A DNA stretch of 64,000 bases, from the NCBI GenBank assembly GCA_014529385.2, contig CM043943.1, positions 103,142,355 through 103,206,354 on the forward strand, read 5' to 3'. How positions within the stretch are numbered: position 1 is the stretch's first letter; every line of letters begins with the position of its first letter. This stretch comes from Adiantum capillus-veneris. Taxonomy: Eukaryota > Streptophyta > Polypodiopsida > Polypodiales > Pteridaceae. Under the pieces are notes generated by a model that had not been told where the DNA came from, ran no database searches, and was given only the letters and a program-made list of their open reading frames with translations. A program made the translations under genes and the position numbers. Below, in pieces: positions 23,412-37,104 of the stretch.

Positions 23412-25549
23412 ACCTGCTCGTTGAGCAGTTTCTACAAAGGGTCTTACCACGGGGTTGGACTACGTAGATTCTAGCCAACGGGTTTGAGTTGCGAAGGCAA
23501 CACCCAGGGTTTCCAGTGCAATGTTGCTTGGTTTTTTCTCAAGTGGGCGACGTGCTCCTCTGCGTTTGAATACGGGTAAGTGACCATTAAGTTCAAATCT
23601 CCAGGTACGCATCTATTGATTTGGCGTTACTCCATTTATTAGTATACTTTGCTTGGTTTCTTCAAGTCATATAAATTTGCTTGAATATTTTTGAGCCATG
23701 CCAAGGGCATGTCGGAACAAAGTATTTTGGGCCGTAGTGTCCAAGATACATTATGTTGTTATGAACCCACTTGTCGGGTTCGATTTGGCACATGTTGTCA
23801 CATGGGATACAACATGGTCTAGGAACTCAAGGAGTTCAGTTTAGCCAATGTGGAGCAATGATAATGAGGGTCCCTCTCACTCTTGTCGCGGAGTGTTTTG
23901 TAGTTATCTCCACACACAAGTACATCTTGTACTTGATGGATGTCTCTTTTTTGGCCATCCTTATTTGAGACATATTCCACATGTGGAGAATATGAGTCTC
24001 TAGGACTGACACTGACGCCAAATTCCTAATGATGTGTCACGACGAGGTCCCTACGTGCTGGTCGCATCTGTTTATTAGACCATTTGGAGCACACCGTATC
24101 AGGAACAATTTCAGTGGCCAGAAATTGTCGAGTACTAAGTACAGACTTGTTCCGATTACAAGTGTTGTGAAACCACCTTAACGGAGGGTCGTTTCTACAT
24201 ATAGCCAAGTATGCTATGTTCATGAGAATGTTTCATGCTTGGTAGCTAGGTGTGACTGGGTTGTCACATTCTGTTATGGTTCAACTTTTGTTGCCAGGCT
24301 TTTCTGTGTGTACCGTGGAAAGTCTCGTCATGGAATTGCGGTTCGGATATGTTTGTGTTAAATGCATGCACACTAGGTATTATGGGCCCTAGTGTTTAAC
24401 ACAAATTTATTTGGAACGGCATGCGCATTCATCGACTTTATTCTTTTGCACCCTTTTGCACTGCCCGTGCAATCTCTCTTGCAGATTTAGTATGCGTTTA
24501 CACCCTGCCATACAAGGCAATGGTTCAGTATGGGTGCCTGGCATTGGATAGTCTACACTATATGAGCTTACTCCACTCCAACCCGCTTTCAACCTAGTTG
24601 GTTGTCTCCAGTCCATATCAAATATATGGCTGGATACTCAATGGTTGAATCCTAGTTTATCATCAGTCGTGGAAGACTGTCTGTAAGTAATTGGGGAAAA
24701 GCACCTCGGTCTTACTGCTGTTATTTTTTGCTAAAGGATCTGCTATGAGCATACATTAGCACAACTCATTTAGAATGGGCGATTCTCTCCCTATTCTAGA
24801 GTTTTCTTACGTAAGATTTTCAACTTTGAACACTTGTTGTGGTGGGGTTGGATATCATGTCCATAGTTTCATAAGTCAAGGACTTAATAGGTGTGCTGAC
24901 AAAGTATGTTGGCAGGTAACGTTCATTAGGGGTGAACATGTAGTTTTGTGTGTTCCAAAATATTCAGAAGTCTGACATAAGGACACACCCTATTCTACTT
25001 CTTAGTAGCTATGAGCTTTTTAAGATACTCACGCGAGTTGGAAATCTGGCTCACAACTTCATGGGAAGTTGCACCAAAGGTTTCTTGCATTATTCCAGTA
25101 CCTTCAGAAGATCTGAAAACTGGTTATGCCTTTGGACAACTCTTAGTTGTGGTTACTCCTTAACAGTACTCAAGTGAGTTATAAATGGAGTTACCATTTA
25201 GACCCAATTGCTTGCAAAAGGACAACAATGTTAAAAATCAAGATGTTGTTCTTGGTTTCATTGAACCTCCTCACAGCATAAAGTATCAGTTGGTTCGCGT
25301 ATGGGATACCAACACGGAAAAAATCAGTGTTCTTACGAAGATACTACCATTTGTGTTTTCAAGGATGAAAATGCTTCTCCAAGGGGGGAGTAATGTTAGG
25401 ACAAGTGTCCTAAGCCTAGGGGGTCAGGGACCTAAGCCAGGGGCTCGGACTAGACCAGTGTGGACTGGGGATCCATATGATGGCTAGGGCTAGGAGCCGG
25501 TCTATACATAGGGTGGTAGGGCAGTGGATCTGGCATCATAGTCTTATAG
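23412..25549 (+). repeat. R1 repeat copy 1, right part, ending in a truncated LTR
   Basis: This aligns along its length with 54,133-56,146. Shared landmarks include AATGAGGGTCCCTCTCACTC (near 23,861 and 54,633) and the closing block CTCCAAGGGGGGAGTAATG. That block looks like a polypurine tract followed by an LTR start (TGTTAGGACA at 25,394) with a TATA-like CTATACATAGGG near 25,502. The repeat stops at CTTATAG (25,543-25,549). No coding is seen in 2.1 kb, so it is probably the long untranslated 3' part of a Gypsy-like element. Confidence 0.6.
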
Positions 25550-26530
25550 GTCTTGAATGGTGTATTTTTTATAGCGAGAGGGTGCATCAAATTTTTTCGT
25601 GTCGAAATCCTCTTCACTTTCCATCTTAGTCATCCAAATCTCTTGTAGCGTCCGTTTTAGTTTTTGGTATGAACTTTTGCATTTTAGTTTTGGAAATTTT
25701 AATTGATTCTTCAGCTGTGTCCTTGGTTTTTTTTTGCTCTGCTTCTTTGGATTTGCTTGAAAAGTTATCAATTTCAAGGGTTTGCTTGTGATTTTGTCTC
25801 GGACACGCTCACCCAGCGAGCATGAGATACTGTATTTCGATCATCAATCTTGGCATTGGCTTCTCAGATTTGTTCTGTTGTTTTCTTGTTTGTCATTTGA
25901 TATCTCTTTTGTCTCCTCATTTTTTTGTTAGGAAACTCGTAGAAGATTGGCTCATCTGGTTTTGGTGCATTTTTGTTCTCTGAGCCACTAGAGAGCTCGT
26001 CTTGAGCCTCATTCCCAAAGTCATTACTATGCAAATCATGGAAGTCATCCTCGTCATTGTCACTAAGATCTCGAACAAAAACTTTGTCCACTATTTGTTG
26101 CATCGATTGTTTTGTTGTTTTTATTGTTTTTGTTTTCTCTTTTGGTTCCAAGATAGCATTCACCATTTGGAAGGGCATTATGTCGTTGTAACCATCTTTG
26201 TCGCAAATTGTAGTAGTGGCTACCTCGTTTATGCAAACATCTAGGGTTGCCAGTATTTGCACCCATCCAAACGGTTCAATATAACTCCTCTAGAAATGGC
26301 TCTTTCACATAGTATTGTCTTATACCAGGCATTCTAAGATGCACTCTTCCTTTCTCAAACCTCCGCGCTCTGATGCTCTGCACATCCAAATATGTGCATC
26401 CATCATCAACCGAAGGTAGTGAAAAGTGTGATGTGGTATTGAACTGTTACAAATGAGTTGCACATTTCCCTTAGAAGCAAAGATGCATGTGTATTTTGTG
26501 ACACAAATGGAAATATACAAGAAATGTAGG
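25550..26530 (-). pseudogene. Decayed minus-strand coding region, unrecognised
   Basis: Minus-strand frames 26,320-26,520, 25,864-26,262 (132 codons) and 25,544-25,777 (77 codons) line up. The middle one has a hydrophobic first third, then an acidic DNDEDDFHD stretch and a basic NKKMRRQKRY stretch. The last is Lys- and Gln-rich with a coiled-coil look. They may be parts of one nuclear or transposon protein; no catalytic motif is recognised. Confidence 0.3.
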
Positions 26531-26589
26531 CAATAGAAGTTCTACATTGAGATATGTCTTTACCATCAGTCGTGCTGTAGTTTCATGGA

Positions 26590-27022
26590 GATCTTGTTTG
26601 CAAGATCGTATGTCTTAGTTGAGCACAAAATTCAAGTATTTTGTTGCATTAGAGGCTAGAAAGGTAAGTAGGTGGCTTAGTCATTTGTTGTATCTTTGGC
26701 ATTTGCAGCGTGATAGTCAGAGCGCTATCCACCTAGCACCAAGTACAATGTTTTATGCAAAGAAAGATAATATTTATTTAAAGTATCACTCCAAATTTAC
26801 GAGGTTCTTGAGGATAAGCACATCAAGCTTATTAAGATTCTCATAGATGATAGTTCTCCCAAATCTTTATGTTAAAGTTGTTAGGATGCATACAAAATGA
26901 CATCCCTTCAAGAGATTTGCACATTGTTGGTCAATTATGGGCATGGGATAGAGATCCAACTTTGCATGCTTTGTATATATGTCCATAACTTACTTAAAGG
27001 CACATCGTTCTTTAAGGAGTTA
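26590..27022 (+). pseudogene. Copia RNase H tail
   Basis: The stretch beginning DSQSAIHLAPSTMFYAKK (near 26,713) and the following KYHSKFTR and VLEDKHIKLIK-like segments match the RNase H end of Copia A. It has several stops and lacks everything upstream. A following 3' untranslated stretch (ACTTAAAGGCACATCGTTC) also matches Copia A. Confidence 0.65.
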
Positions 27023-27095
27023 TTAGGTTAAATGCCAAGTCCCAGGTCGTAGCCCCTCCACCTACGCAACTCACCTACTATACATCTTTAGCAAG
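27023..27095 (+). repeat. Truncated A-like 3' LTR
   Basis: TTAGGTTAAATGCCAAGTCC and the following CCACCTACGCAACTCACC are diverged forms of the Copia A LTR start. The remainder is lost. Confidence 0.5.
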
Positions 27096-27304
27096 GGCTC
27101 CTCCCTAGACCAAATGGCACTAGGATAGACCATTTGAGGATGAGGAAAAATACTTAATGCAACAAATGTGTGATGAGGTGCATGAGGGGAAATACATTGC
27201 AACAATAGGAATCATGGCCCAAGCATCCCACCTGCTAAGCCTCTTTCCCAAACCAAATGGCACTAGGTTAGACCATTGAGGATGATGAAAATTTGCACAA
27301 GGGA
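27096..27304. repeat. Short direct repeat
   Basis: ACCAAATGGCACTAGG plus about 25 further bases occurs near 27,108 and again near 27,255, separated by about 145 bp. There are no genes. Confidence 0.5.
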
Positions 27305-27309
27305 CAATC
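27305..27309. repeat. Target duplication of element C, left copy
   Basis: CAATC, identical to 56,505-56,509 just beyond the matching LTR. Confidence 0.6.
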
Positions 27310-27516
27310 TGTTGGGTAAAGGCCCTTTGGCTGGTTCCCATGTGACCCTAACATGTTAACCCCCTTGTATACTAACCTTCATAGACCCTATACATATGAA
27401 TAAAGGATACACACAAACAAACTCCTTTTATGTGTGTTTCCCTCAAATTGTGCCTCCTCTCATCTTCTCCTTCCCCCTTCCTACAGACTCTCCTCCACGA
27501 GCTAACAAGCCCCACA
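27310..27516 (+). repeat. Element C 5' LTR (207 bp)
   Basis: Starts TGTTGGGTAAAGGCCC and ends AGCCCCACA, with a TATA-like CATATGAATAAAGG near 27,390. It matches 56,308-56,504 with clear divergence (I estimate somewhat over 10 percent by eye), so it is an old pair. Confidence 0.8.
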
Positions 27517-27518
27517 AT

Positions 27519-27530
27519 TGGTATTAAAGC
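27519..27530 (+). other. Primer binding site of element C
   Basis: TGGTATTAAAGC, two bases after the LTR; a diverged initiator-Met site. Confidence 0.7.
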
Positions 27531-28080
27531 ACTGGCATCAGCACCAACCGCAATCGTTCATGTGCAGTTCCCCTTGGAGATTCCTTGGAACCTTGAGAAG
27601 GAATTGGGCATGTGCAGGAAATTAAGATCTCAGCAGGCAATTGATTAAGCAAGGGAAGCAAGCGGGACACAAGGAACTTTAAATCAATTCCTACATAGGA
27701 AAAACCTATGTATCTTGTACAATGTATGTGTTCTACTAGTTATACCAAGCTGGTTTTCCTATATATATCTAGGAAAAGGAAATGTCTACATAACACGACG
27801 ATTCTATATAGGAAAACAAGTGGATTATCTAGGTAACATGCTATTCAATATAAGAAAATGATCGTACCTACTATTTCCTATATAGGGTTAACTAGCACAC
27901 TTTTATTAAACAATATTCTCTATATAGGAAATGTAAACACGTATTTAATTACAATGTAGTTAATGTCCAAACTTTTATTATCCGTTAAAAAAATTTGCCA
28001 TAGTTGTTCAGCAATGAAAAAAAAGCACCATCTATACTACTTTATATAGCTTTAAAATAATCGAGTTGTGAGCGTTGCCA
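27531..28080 (+). other. Element C leader and a cluster of TTTCCTATATAG motifs
   Basis: No gene. Between about 27,690 and 27,930 the motif TTTCCTATATAG or its complement CTATATAGGAAA recurs at least five times on both strands (near 27,692, 27,752, 27,810, 27,874 and 27,914). Confidence 0.5.
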
Positions 28081-29245
<1,165 letters not shown>

Positions 29246-29246
<1 letters not shown>

Positions 29247-29848
29247 GTTCGTCATCTATAGCTCATTCTTGTCAACCTGCTCATTCTAGGCAAAGGATAT
29301 CAATGACCTAGTAAGGTAGTGCTATATCGGAAAATAGGAGTAGTGGAGGGAGATAGTTGATATAGAGAAGTGTGCCAAATAACTATAGACATGGACTACA
29401 ATCATTTGAGGTATGGAACAATATTATGTTTTCGGTTCTTCTCGCATTGGCATTGATATAATTTATTGTTTCCCACTAAAAGTCCTTGTACAACCGCTAC
29501 AGAGATTATTTATAGTGTCGTTTTCAACCTCCACATGGGCCAGCAAACCAATATTACATGATAACATTTTCAACCTTCACAAGTGCCAACAAACCAATAA
29601 TACTTGAGAACCTTTCACTAACACGAAAATGAAACTCTTGAGGAAAAAATAGGAATTAAGTATCTTGCAGAGAATCGACATTGGGTGACATTCATTGTAC
29701 ATAGAGCATTGACACACATAGGGAGTCGTCTTTGTAGTCAAATGAAAAAGCCTCACAACAAACGTAAAAGTCCACCTATGCTGGCGTCTTTCTAGTGAAC
29801 AAGCCTCACAACAAATGTAAGAGTCCACCTATACTAGAGACATATTTA

Positions 29849-29906
<58 letters not shown>

Positions 29907-30151
29907 ACATGCATTGTAAAACGAGTTTCTTATGCCGCAGGGACACTCCCAAGAGACCTCAAAGACTGAGGAAACAACAGGAGGAGTCTCTTGAAAAGAT
30001 TAGACAGTGGGTGAAATTCATATAATAGAGAGCCGAGACATTTAGAATGACGACTAGTATGTGACCCGTGCGTTGTTGCGGCCAATAAAAGCATGGGCTC
30101 AATTCATATTCACAATCTTTATGCACTACTGAAAAATTGTCTATTATAAAA

Positions 30152-30194
<43 letters not shown>

Positions 30195-30632
30195 TGCTAC
30201 AATGATACTAGTTATTTTCACTATCATTAGGCAACATGATATGCCAAATGATTCATACAAGGAGGGGATAATGACAAGGTTAGATTGTAGCATTTCTAAA
30301 AGGCTTGACCTTCCAAATTAGGAAACATATGAGTCTTGGCCAAACATATGTCTTAGTCTAAGACATCTCTCTTGACTTTCTCGATATTGAAACTATTATT
30401 TGTCACACACACACACACACACACACACACAAATAGAGAGAGAGCATTGATTTCTTTAGGATAGAGACTTTGTCGTGCTAGTTTTTTTCTGAGACATTGA
30501 GAATGTCGATGATGATCATTTTTGTACCATTCTTTTTTTGTACCTATACATTGTATCCTATCCACCAAGATTGCATCGGATTGGTCTCGTTTCAAGTGTT
30601 GGCCTTTTGAAGACTTTTAATATAACGTTTCA

Positions 30633-30696
<64 letters not shown>

Positions 30697-32590
30697 GCAT
30701 ACACAAGCGAGAATGTGCAAACACACGTGAACTCGCACACGTACACACACCCATGCATAACAAGATGAGTCTTTGAGGTTTCCCTCTGGCTCGAAAAATT
30801 CTACATATGGCGGGAGATTTTCTCAATTTCGTATACCTCATCACACCTTGGAACCCTAGCGAAGATGTGAGGTGTGAACCCTAGCAAAGATGTGAATGTG
30901 TGAATGGAATTAAGCGTACCATAGCCAAGGCGTGAATGGAGTACCTACAAAACTATAAGCAGATGTACCTTTTTGTTTGGCGCGCAAACTGCGAACTCGA
31001 ATAAATTTATTTTTGCACAGTAGGTCAATCTCTCCCGCTTCTACTTCTCTAATCTTCATGAGTTCCATCTGCACGAACTCTCTCATCGCTCATCAGAAAG
31101 AGTGTTGCGCACTGATCTGGAGGTCTTGGCTAGCTGCGCGCGGTTGAAGTAGCACCTATGTCCCCGAATATGTATCCTGTGCAGGATTATATACAACAAG
31201 CTGCTTAATGCTTAATTCGTGACTGTACCTACTAGCGCTTGCTTGCAGAAAGTGCCCTTGTGAGCCTCCACTCCCCCTTGATGGTTCCTCCACTGTGGCT
31301 GCTAGCCTTTTCTTTCCTCCCCACCAAATATGCTGAGCTGATCGACCCTTGTCCCAGCCTCGTCCCAGCCTCCGTAGTCTCCTGACCACATTAATGCTCA
31401 TGCAGTGAATATATTTGTTCTACGGCGCCACATTATCACTAGTGCAGCGCGCTCATCCAGTGCTGGGAATCGACTGTCTCGCTCATCGAAAGGTACAACT
31501 GATAATTTTAAAACTGTTTAGTGTACACCGCTTCAATATAAAGCCACTCCATATCTATCGAAACTTCTGCCTTTGTGTAGAATCCCCAGCAAATCGGATC
31601 CAGCGACCTTCTAGCTGAACGAGCATAGCAAGTCTTTATACCTTGGGTAATTTACATACATAACCATTCGTATAAATCTTTACTAATTTAGTTTTTTTTT
31701 TAATCGTAATGTGAGAAAAATATCCACTGTGTTCTCATTGGAGTTCAAATTTTTGTATGCAGAGAATCGACCTACGCACCCTACATGCATTTTTCGAATT
31801 GAGTGAAACGACAACGATTCTCGAAGTTCTCGACCGTGAGCGGGGTGTCGTCGACAAAGACAAGCTCTTTTGCGTCTTTTTTTTCTCAAGTAGGTACAAC
31901 TTAACTGTCTACTTTGCACCATGGCTCTCTCTTTTGCACTCACGCACATAGTTTGCAAATCATTCTCACATAGAAATTCAGATAAATTCACATCCATGTA
32001 TGCGTACAAATATCTGCCAAAAGGCTTAAATTAAAATCAAAGAGATTGTTTTAAAAAAAACTTTGTTTCAACAAGTCTTTCATGTGCCTTTTTATTTAGG
32101 GTTGGTTGTTGTGGATCTCACACACACAAACGTATAGTTAAAAAAACGAGCTAGCAAAAAGATATTTGAACAATAGCTCGATCTCTTAATTTGACAATGT
32201 TATGTTTTGTCAATTCAATTTGAACCATGCTCGTGTCTCTTAGATACAAAGCAAAAAGGATTTTATATTATAAGCATCTTCGGTGCTAGGTTATTGTGAA
32301 TCATGAAGCACGTGTACACATGTACGTAACTCAGAAATAAAAACAAATATGAACATTTTTTAAAATTTACACAATTAATTACATATCCTTTACATAAGAG
32401 CGACGTCTAGCCGTGGCATAGTCATGACTCTTGAAGAGGTTTATGTCATGCTTAGATTTTGCTGAGACTAAGTACGAGTACTCATTCTACTGCCGCCTTT
32501 GAGTGGGTCATTCCCATACTGACACACGCATGTTAGTAATAAATTAGGTTTGAATGCACGGTGCTCATTCTTGTCAACATGCATATGTAG
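29246..32590. other. Spacer with CT/CA microsatellites, no gene seen
   Basis: Compound (CT)n(CA)n arrays lie at 29,853-29,909 and 30,632-30,694, (CT)n at 30,152-30,190 and (CA)n at 30,403-30,430. Frames up to 108 codons (31,683-32,009 minus, 31,156-31,401 minus) show no recognisable features. The last 600 bp are AT-rich and may be the 5' flank of the DNA transposon that follows. Confidence 0.45.
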
Positions 32591-32593
32591 GTT

Positions 32594-32911
32594 ATGGCTC
32601 GACAGGAAGTAGTAGAAGAACTAGTTGCTGAGATAGCCTATCATCTTGAAGGGATGATCGTTTGGCCAGAGAAACACTTTTATGTCTTTGGGAGAGAAAG
32701 GCCACCGATACGCATTTCAAGAATAGTTATAGATGACACCAATTGGTGGCCCGAGAATATGGCTTTAGTGCTTCTGAAGGAAACCTTAAATCCAGTTGAT
32801 TATTACAAAGTAGTTTTCCATGATGTAAATTCCATATCTCCAAGGATTTTAAGTGATAGGCTTGCTGTGATTAAAAGCCTTGTTCCGAGCAAGAAATTGT
32901 GTCTTGCATGA
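32594..32911 (+). CDS. 105-residue open frame upstream of the transposase, unknown
   Basis: The ATG at 32,594 opens an uninterrupted 105-codon frame with balanced composition, Trp-rich stretches (a VWPEKHFYVFGRERP segment and a DDTNWWPENM segment) and a stop at 32,909-32,911. An AG just before the ATG (...ATATGTAG|GTT) leaves open that it is the last exon of a longer gene. It lies in the same strand and AT context as the Tnp2-like gene starting 240 bp downstream, so it may be an accessory transposon protein or an upstream exon. I recognise no family. Confidence 0.4.
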   Translation: MARQEVVEELVAEIAYHLEGMIVWPEKHFYVFGRERPPIRISRIVIDDTNWWPENMALVLLKETLNPVDYYKVVFHDVNSISPRILSDRLAVIKSLVPSKKLCLA

Positions 32912-33149
32912 ATGTATACATCATCTATGTTAAAAGACTCTACAAGCGTGTTCAGATTAGTCTTTTAATGTATGTCGCTCTTTAATTATTAAAGTTGCAC
33001 AATGCTGCAAAGTTTTATCTAATTTGTATCTGCGACTTAAAGTATGTGGTACTATAGCCTTTTACACTAGCATCAAGTGTTGATGTGGTTTTTGGGCCAC
33101 TATAGTCCTTGTAACCATGGCTAATGACAAATAGGTGAAACAGGCATAC

Positions 33150-36100
33150 ATGGCTTCCACCTCCAAGACCTTCAAGTGTACATGTACGTATAATGTTTAT
33201 TTACACCGGAAGGATATCAAATGCTGAGTAGAAGCACATTTTTTCAACATAGAAAGCAGGAGACACTCCATAAAATTCACCCAGATTTCAATCATAACAG
33301 AAATCTTGAAGCCCTTCAGGGTCAATCACCTAACGTGAATGATCCTGATAGTACACCACCTCTCCAGAGTGCATTCAACAATGACACCACACGAAGAATG
33401 TGGTGTACATGTTCTACATTTTGCCAGGGTGGAAAATATGTTGGGAAAACGACATTTTTCATGCATGCACAACTAAGGAGTGTTGCAGGCAGTCTAGCAA
33501 GTGAGCTTGGGTTTGTAAATGGAGAAGATGTGGAGGTAAGGCACTTTGATGACAATGTACCAGACATGGAAGCATCAAATGCCTCTTTGAATGTGGAAGA
33601 GGGCTTTCAAGAGGGCATAGATTTGAGATCAACAAATACAACTAGAGCAGGTGAAGATTGCCAACAACCTACTGGTCCAAATCATGCACCACTTGGAATT
33701 GCGATTTTATCAAAGATCATTCAGTTTCAGACATTGTGGGATGAATATCAAGTTCCCATTAGCGGTCAAGATGAAATGCTTCGTCTACTATTCAGTGACA
33801 TGGGAGGGGCTAGAATAGGCAAGCATGACTCCACTAGAGAAGATCCAAGTTTGAGCAAAATCTTGGTTCGACTTGAAGAAGATTGGGATGGTTTTTTGTT
33901 TTGATAATTATAGGGTGCCTGCTAGCTGGGAGCAGTTGCAGTCGCTATTTCAAGGGCTTGGTATGGTACAACCTCTTTGATACAGAGTCTGCATGGGTGA
34001 AGAAGGGAATCGCCATGAGCCAGAGCTCTTACATCCAAGCAAGGAGGACAACTATGAAGGATGTAGTGTGGAAATTTGTGCATGCATTAATAACATTAGA
34101 AAAAGGAAAGCAAAGCGTGATTGCTTGGCATGTTGTGAAAGGTGCCCAAGTTGTCTCAAGCCTCGCAAGGAGACACTAGCCTTTGATTATCTCCCAATTG
34201 GAAGACAAATTGAGCTTATGTTGAAAAGTCATTCTTTGTGCCATGGCATGCTCTCCATGTGGAGAAACCAAGACAAATGGTTGGGAAAGCCACCTGAACT
34301 ACAACCGGAGTCTATCCATGATTTTTGGGATGGCGCAAAGTGTCGTATAGTCCAACACTTTTGGGACCCACAGCAGACATTTGAGCTTCCAGTTATCTGT
34401 ACAACCCCAGGGTGTAATAAGGTGTACACAACGTTTCCCCCTTCATCCCGTTCGCCGGAGATTCAACAAGGGTGGAATGAGCAAACTCAAGAATATATTT
34501 TCGTGTGTAGAGATTGTCGCAGACGTAGAGTCTCTAGTAAGAAATCGATTGAGGTATGGTTTTAGAATTACTGGCATGGTATTTTTATTTGCTTTCTTTT
34601 CTCATTTTTTGTGTATTTTCATATGGCATAATAATTTTCCAGGGAGATCCCCGTAACCTGGCACTTCTGCTGCATTGGGATGGGTTCCAGTCCTCTCGTA
34701 CCACAAAGAAAGACAGTGGGGTTGTAGAGATCAAAATTTGAACATGGGAAAGTCTTACAGCGTTAGTGTACTCCCATTTAGCTCCAAGAAAGTGGCCCGA
34801 AACAATAGTGGTCTATTTGGTGCTTTTCTACATCCTCTTATGGAGGAATTGCAAGACTTGTTCATGTCAGGAATAAAAGTACACTACAACTACGATGTCA
34901 ACAAAATCTTTGGCATGGGAACTGAATGGCAACAAACATGCATATTACGCGGGATGCTTATGATGGTAAGTGGAGACCAACCTGCCCAATGCAAAATAGG
35001 ACTCTTCAAGGATGGTGGCAAGGAGGGTTGTCGAAGAGACAAGCCCAAAGCAACTCTTGATGCTAGTAATCCAATGTATAGAGGGCAATATGTTTATGAT
35101 GGTAATAGACGACAAGCAAGATATCCACCAACAAAACGCTCCATTTTGGAAATGTCCAATGCAGTAACTCAGGCCAGAAGAGCAACCTCTCAAACTCAAA
35201 GAGAGACTAATCTTGCACATGCAGGACTATCTGGAGAGTCAGTGCTATGGAAGTTCTTTGACTTATATGGATTTGACTTGTCACGTGACTTGGTGTATGA
35301 TACAATGCATGTTCTTCCATTGAATTTGTTTAGTAAATATACATCAAATGTCATGCGAGGATTGCAAAATGAATCGAAAAGGAAGGTGGATGAATGTTGC
35401 AAGCTTGTATACAAGCTTGCACCACCATCAATTCGCAATGGCAGGTGGCCACACACTCCTAGCAAGCACTTTGAAGGTTTTAAGGCAGAGGAAAGTCAAA
35501 AATTTGTTCAGTGGTGTCTGCCATATGTATTGAGTGTCATCACGAGGTATCAAGACCCATGTATGAGCTTGGTCTTCTCCTAATAGACATTGCCCACACA
35601 TTTTACAATTTTAGTCGTGAGAAGGGCTGGACAAAGGAGATTATCGAGATGATGCGATCATTGTTCTCATCTTGGCGAGTAAGGAGCAAGGAATTCTTTG
35701 GTCCAAACTCTTCACCATTGGAGCATGTTGCTAGGAATGGGGAATTGCTTGATGACATTATCAGGCATGGATCTCATGATGTATATTGGTGTCACATTTT
35801 TGAAAGGATGGTCTCCATATATATGGGAGTAAAGACAATTTTTTTAAAAAAATGAGATAACTTATGTCCACTTTTACAAGCATGTTTTGTTTACATGGGT
35901 TACTCGCATGCTTCAAGAGGAGAAGGATGGATTCCTGCCACACGAGAGGAATTTGTCATTCTTACACCAAAGGTTGATACTCCCATATGATTTCACTCTA
36001 CTGCATCCTATGAGTCCACAATGCTCTATCTTCCATGAAAAGAGGCTCTTGGAACTCTCATCTCTAACAAGAGCCCAGGGAGCTATGGCATAAGATTTTG

Positions 36101-36982
36101 GCAGATTATGAACCGGCTTACTGCCACAACATGATTAGAGAGAAAGGGATTGGTATAACCAAGAAGAAACGCACAAAGAGATGCCTTTCAGATGAGGAGA
36201 AAAGGTACTTTCAGCAACTATGGGCAATGACAGTTAGCGAAGGTGAAAATACTCTTGTCACAACCTACCAAAAGATACTTTACCAGGGTGAGGCTTTTAA
36301 AGTTGGTGACCATGTGACTGTAAAGCAAGACAATGGTGATATTGATGCTCTTCCTGTAGGGCATTGGAAGGCCAAAATAAAAACATTGTTCTCTATTGAG
36401 CACAATGGTTACTATTATTTGTATTTTGGGGCAGAGTATTATAGACAATGCATATCCTCACAGAATGGGGTTAACAAACTAATAGTTCATCATGCAACTG
36501 GAATGAGCATTGTACAACAACAAAGTATGCCATACACTTGGGATTGTGTAAGACCAATCTCATCTTTGATGCATAAGTTCATACCTCTTTCGTTGACAGG
36601 TAACAGGCTAGTAGCGTATGAGGTGAAGGATTTGATTCAAAGAAAGCGGCTTACGACTCTCGGAGAGATCGGACATGCACCCCCTTGGTTAGAGGTTGGT
36701 GATATCGTTCTAGCAACCAAAAGTGATGGTGAAGATGATCTTGTACATGCAGTTGTTAGAGAGATTGACCAGCAGGGCAAAAAATGCAAATTAGCCTGGC
36801 TAGTACGTGATAGTTCTAATCATTGTACATGGAGGATACAAAGCCAGCAGTACGAAGAGAGGGATTGGAACTCATGCAAAGTAGTGATACATGACTTTAT
36901 TGTAGTTAGTAGGAGGTGCATGTCTTCAAGAAGTGGTGCACAATTAAATTTGCCAGTAGTTTGGAGATGCACAAGTGCTTAG
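33150..36982 (+). pseudogene. CACTA/Tnp2-like transposase gene (one intron, several frame breaks)
   Basis: The gene reads from an ATG at 33,150 through a Cys/His region (MWCTCSTFCQGGKYVGKT at about 33,398, with a preceding LSRSTFFQHRK), a Cys-rich stretch near 34,080-34,170, and the Tnp2 core. A GT-AG intron of 89 bp (34,554-34,642) splits the core and restores DPRNLALLLHWDGFQ, the segment with the first catalytic Asp. DTMHVLPLN near 35,299 resembles the second Asp motif. A C-terminal part (36,098-36,982 open) follows. At least six breaks interrupt it: frameshifts near 33,221, 33,897, 34,738, 35,553 and 35,850, plus a TGA near 33,976. Several are in homopolymers, so some could be sequence errors. 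Tnp2-type transposases cut and join CACTA element ends. The family assignment is good; activity is doubtful. Confidence 0.7.
36098..36982 (+). other. C-terminal extension of the Tnp2-like protein
   Basis: This is an uninterrupted stretch of 294 codons. After a basic start (TKKKRTKRCLSDEEKRYFQ) comes a segment with the pattern FKVGDHV ... WKAKIKTLFSIEHNGYYYLYFGAEYY, which reads like a BAH-type or similar beta-rich chromatin module. A second GDIVLATKSDGEDD ... WLVRDSS segment follows, possibly of the same kind. This is inference from residue pattern only. It would sit after the catalytic core and might guide target choice. Confidence 0.4.
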
Positions 36983-37104
36983 CCTTTGATGTATCTAACA
37001 TTTGAATACTTTAATTGATTGGAAAAAATGTTTTGTTCTTGTTTTTAAGTTTTGTTCACACTTTATATGATTTAAGGTTTAACTTGTGACATTGTAGCTA
37101 TTAC

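Noticed and set aside
31424-31445. CACTAGTGCAGC as the left end of the CACTA-like element
   Set aside because: No matching inverted end was found to the right of 39 kb, and the distance to the first exon is large. The element's ends remain undefined.
33322-35465. Minus-strand frames of 60-91 codons
   Set aside because: They are shadows opposite the Tnp2-like exons.
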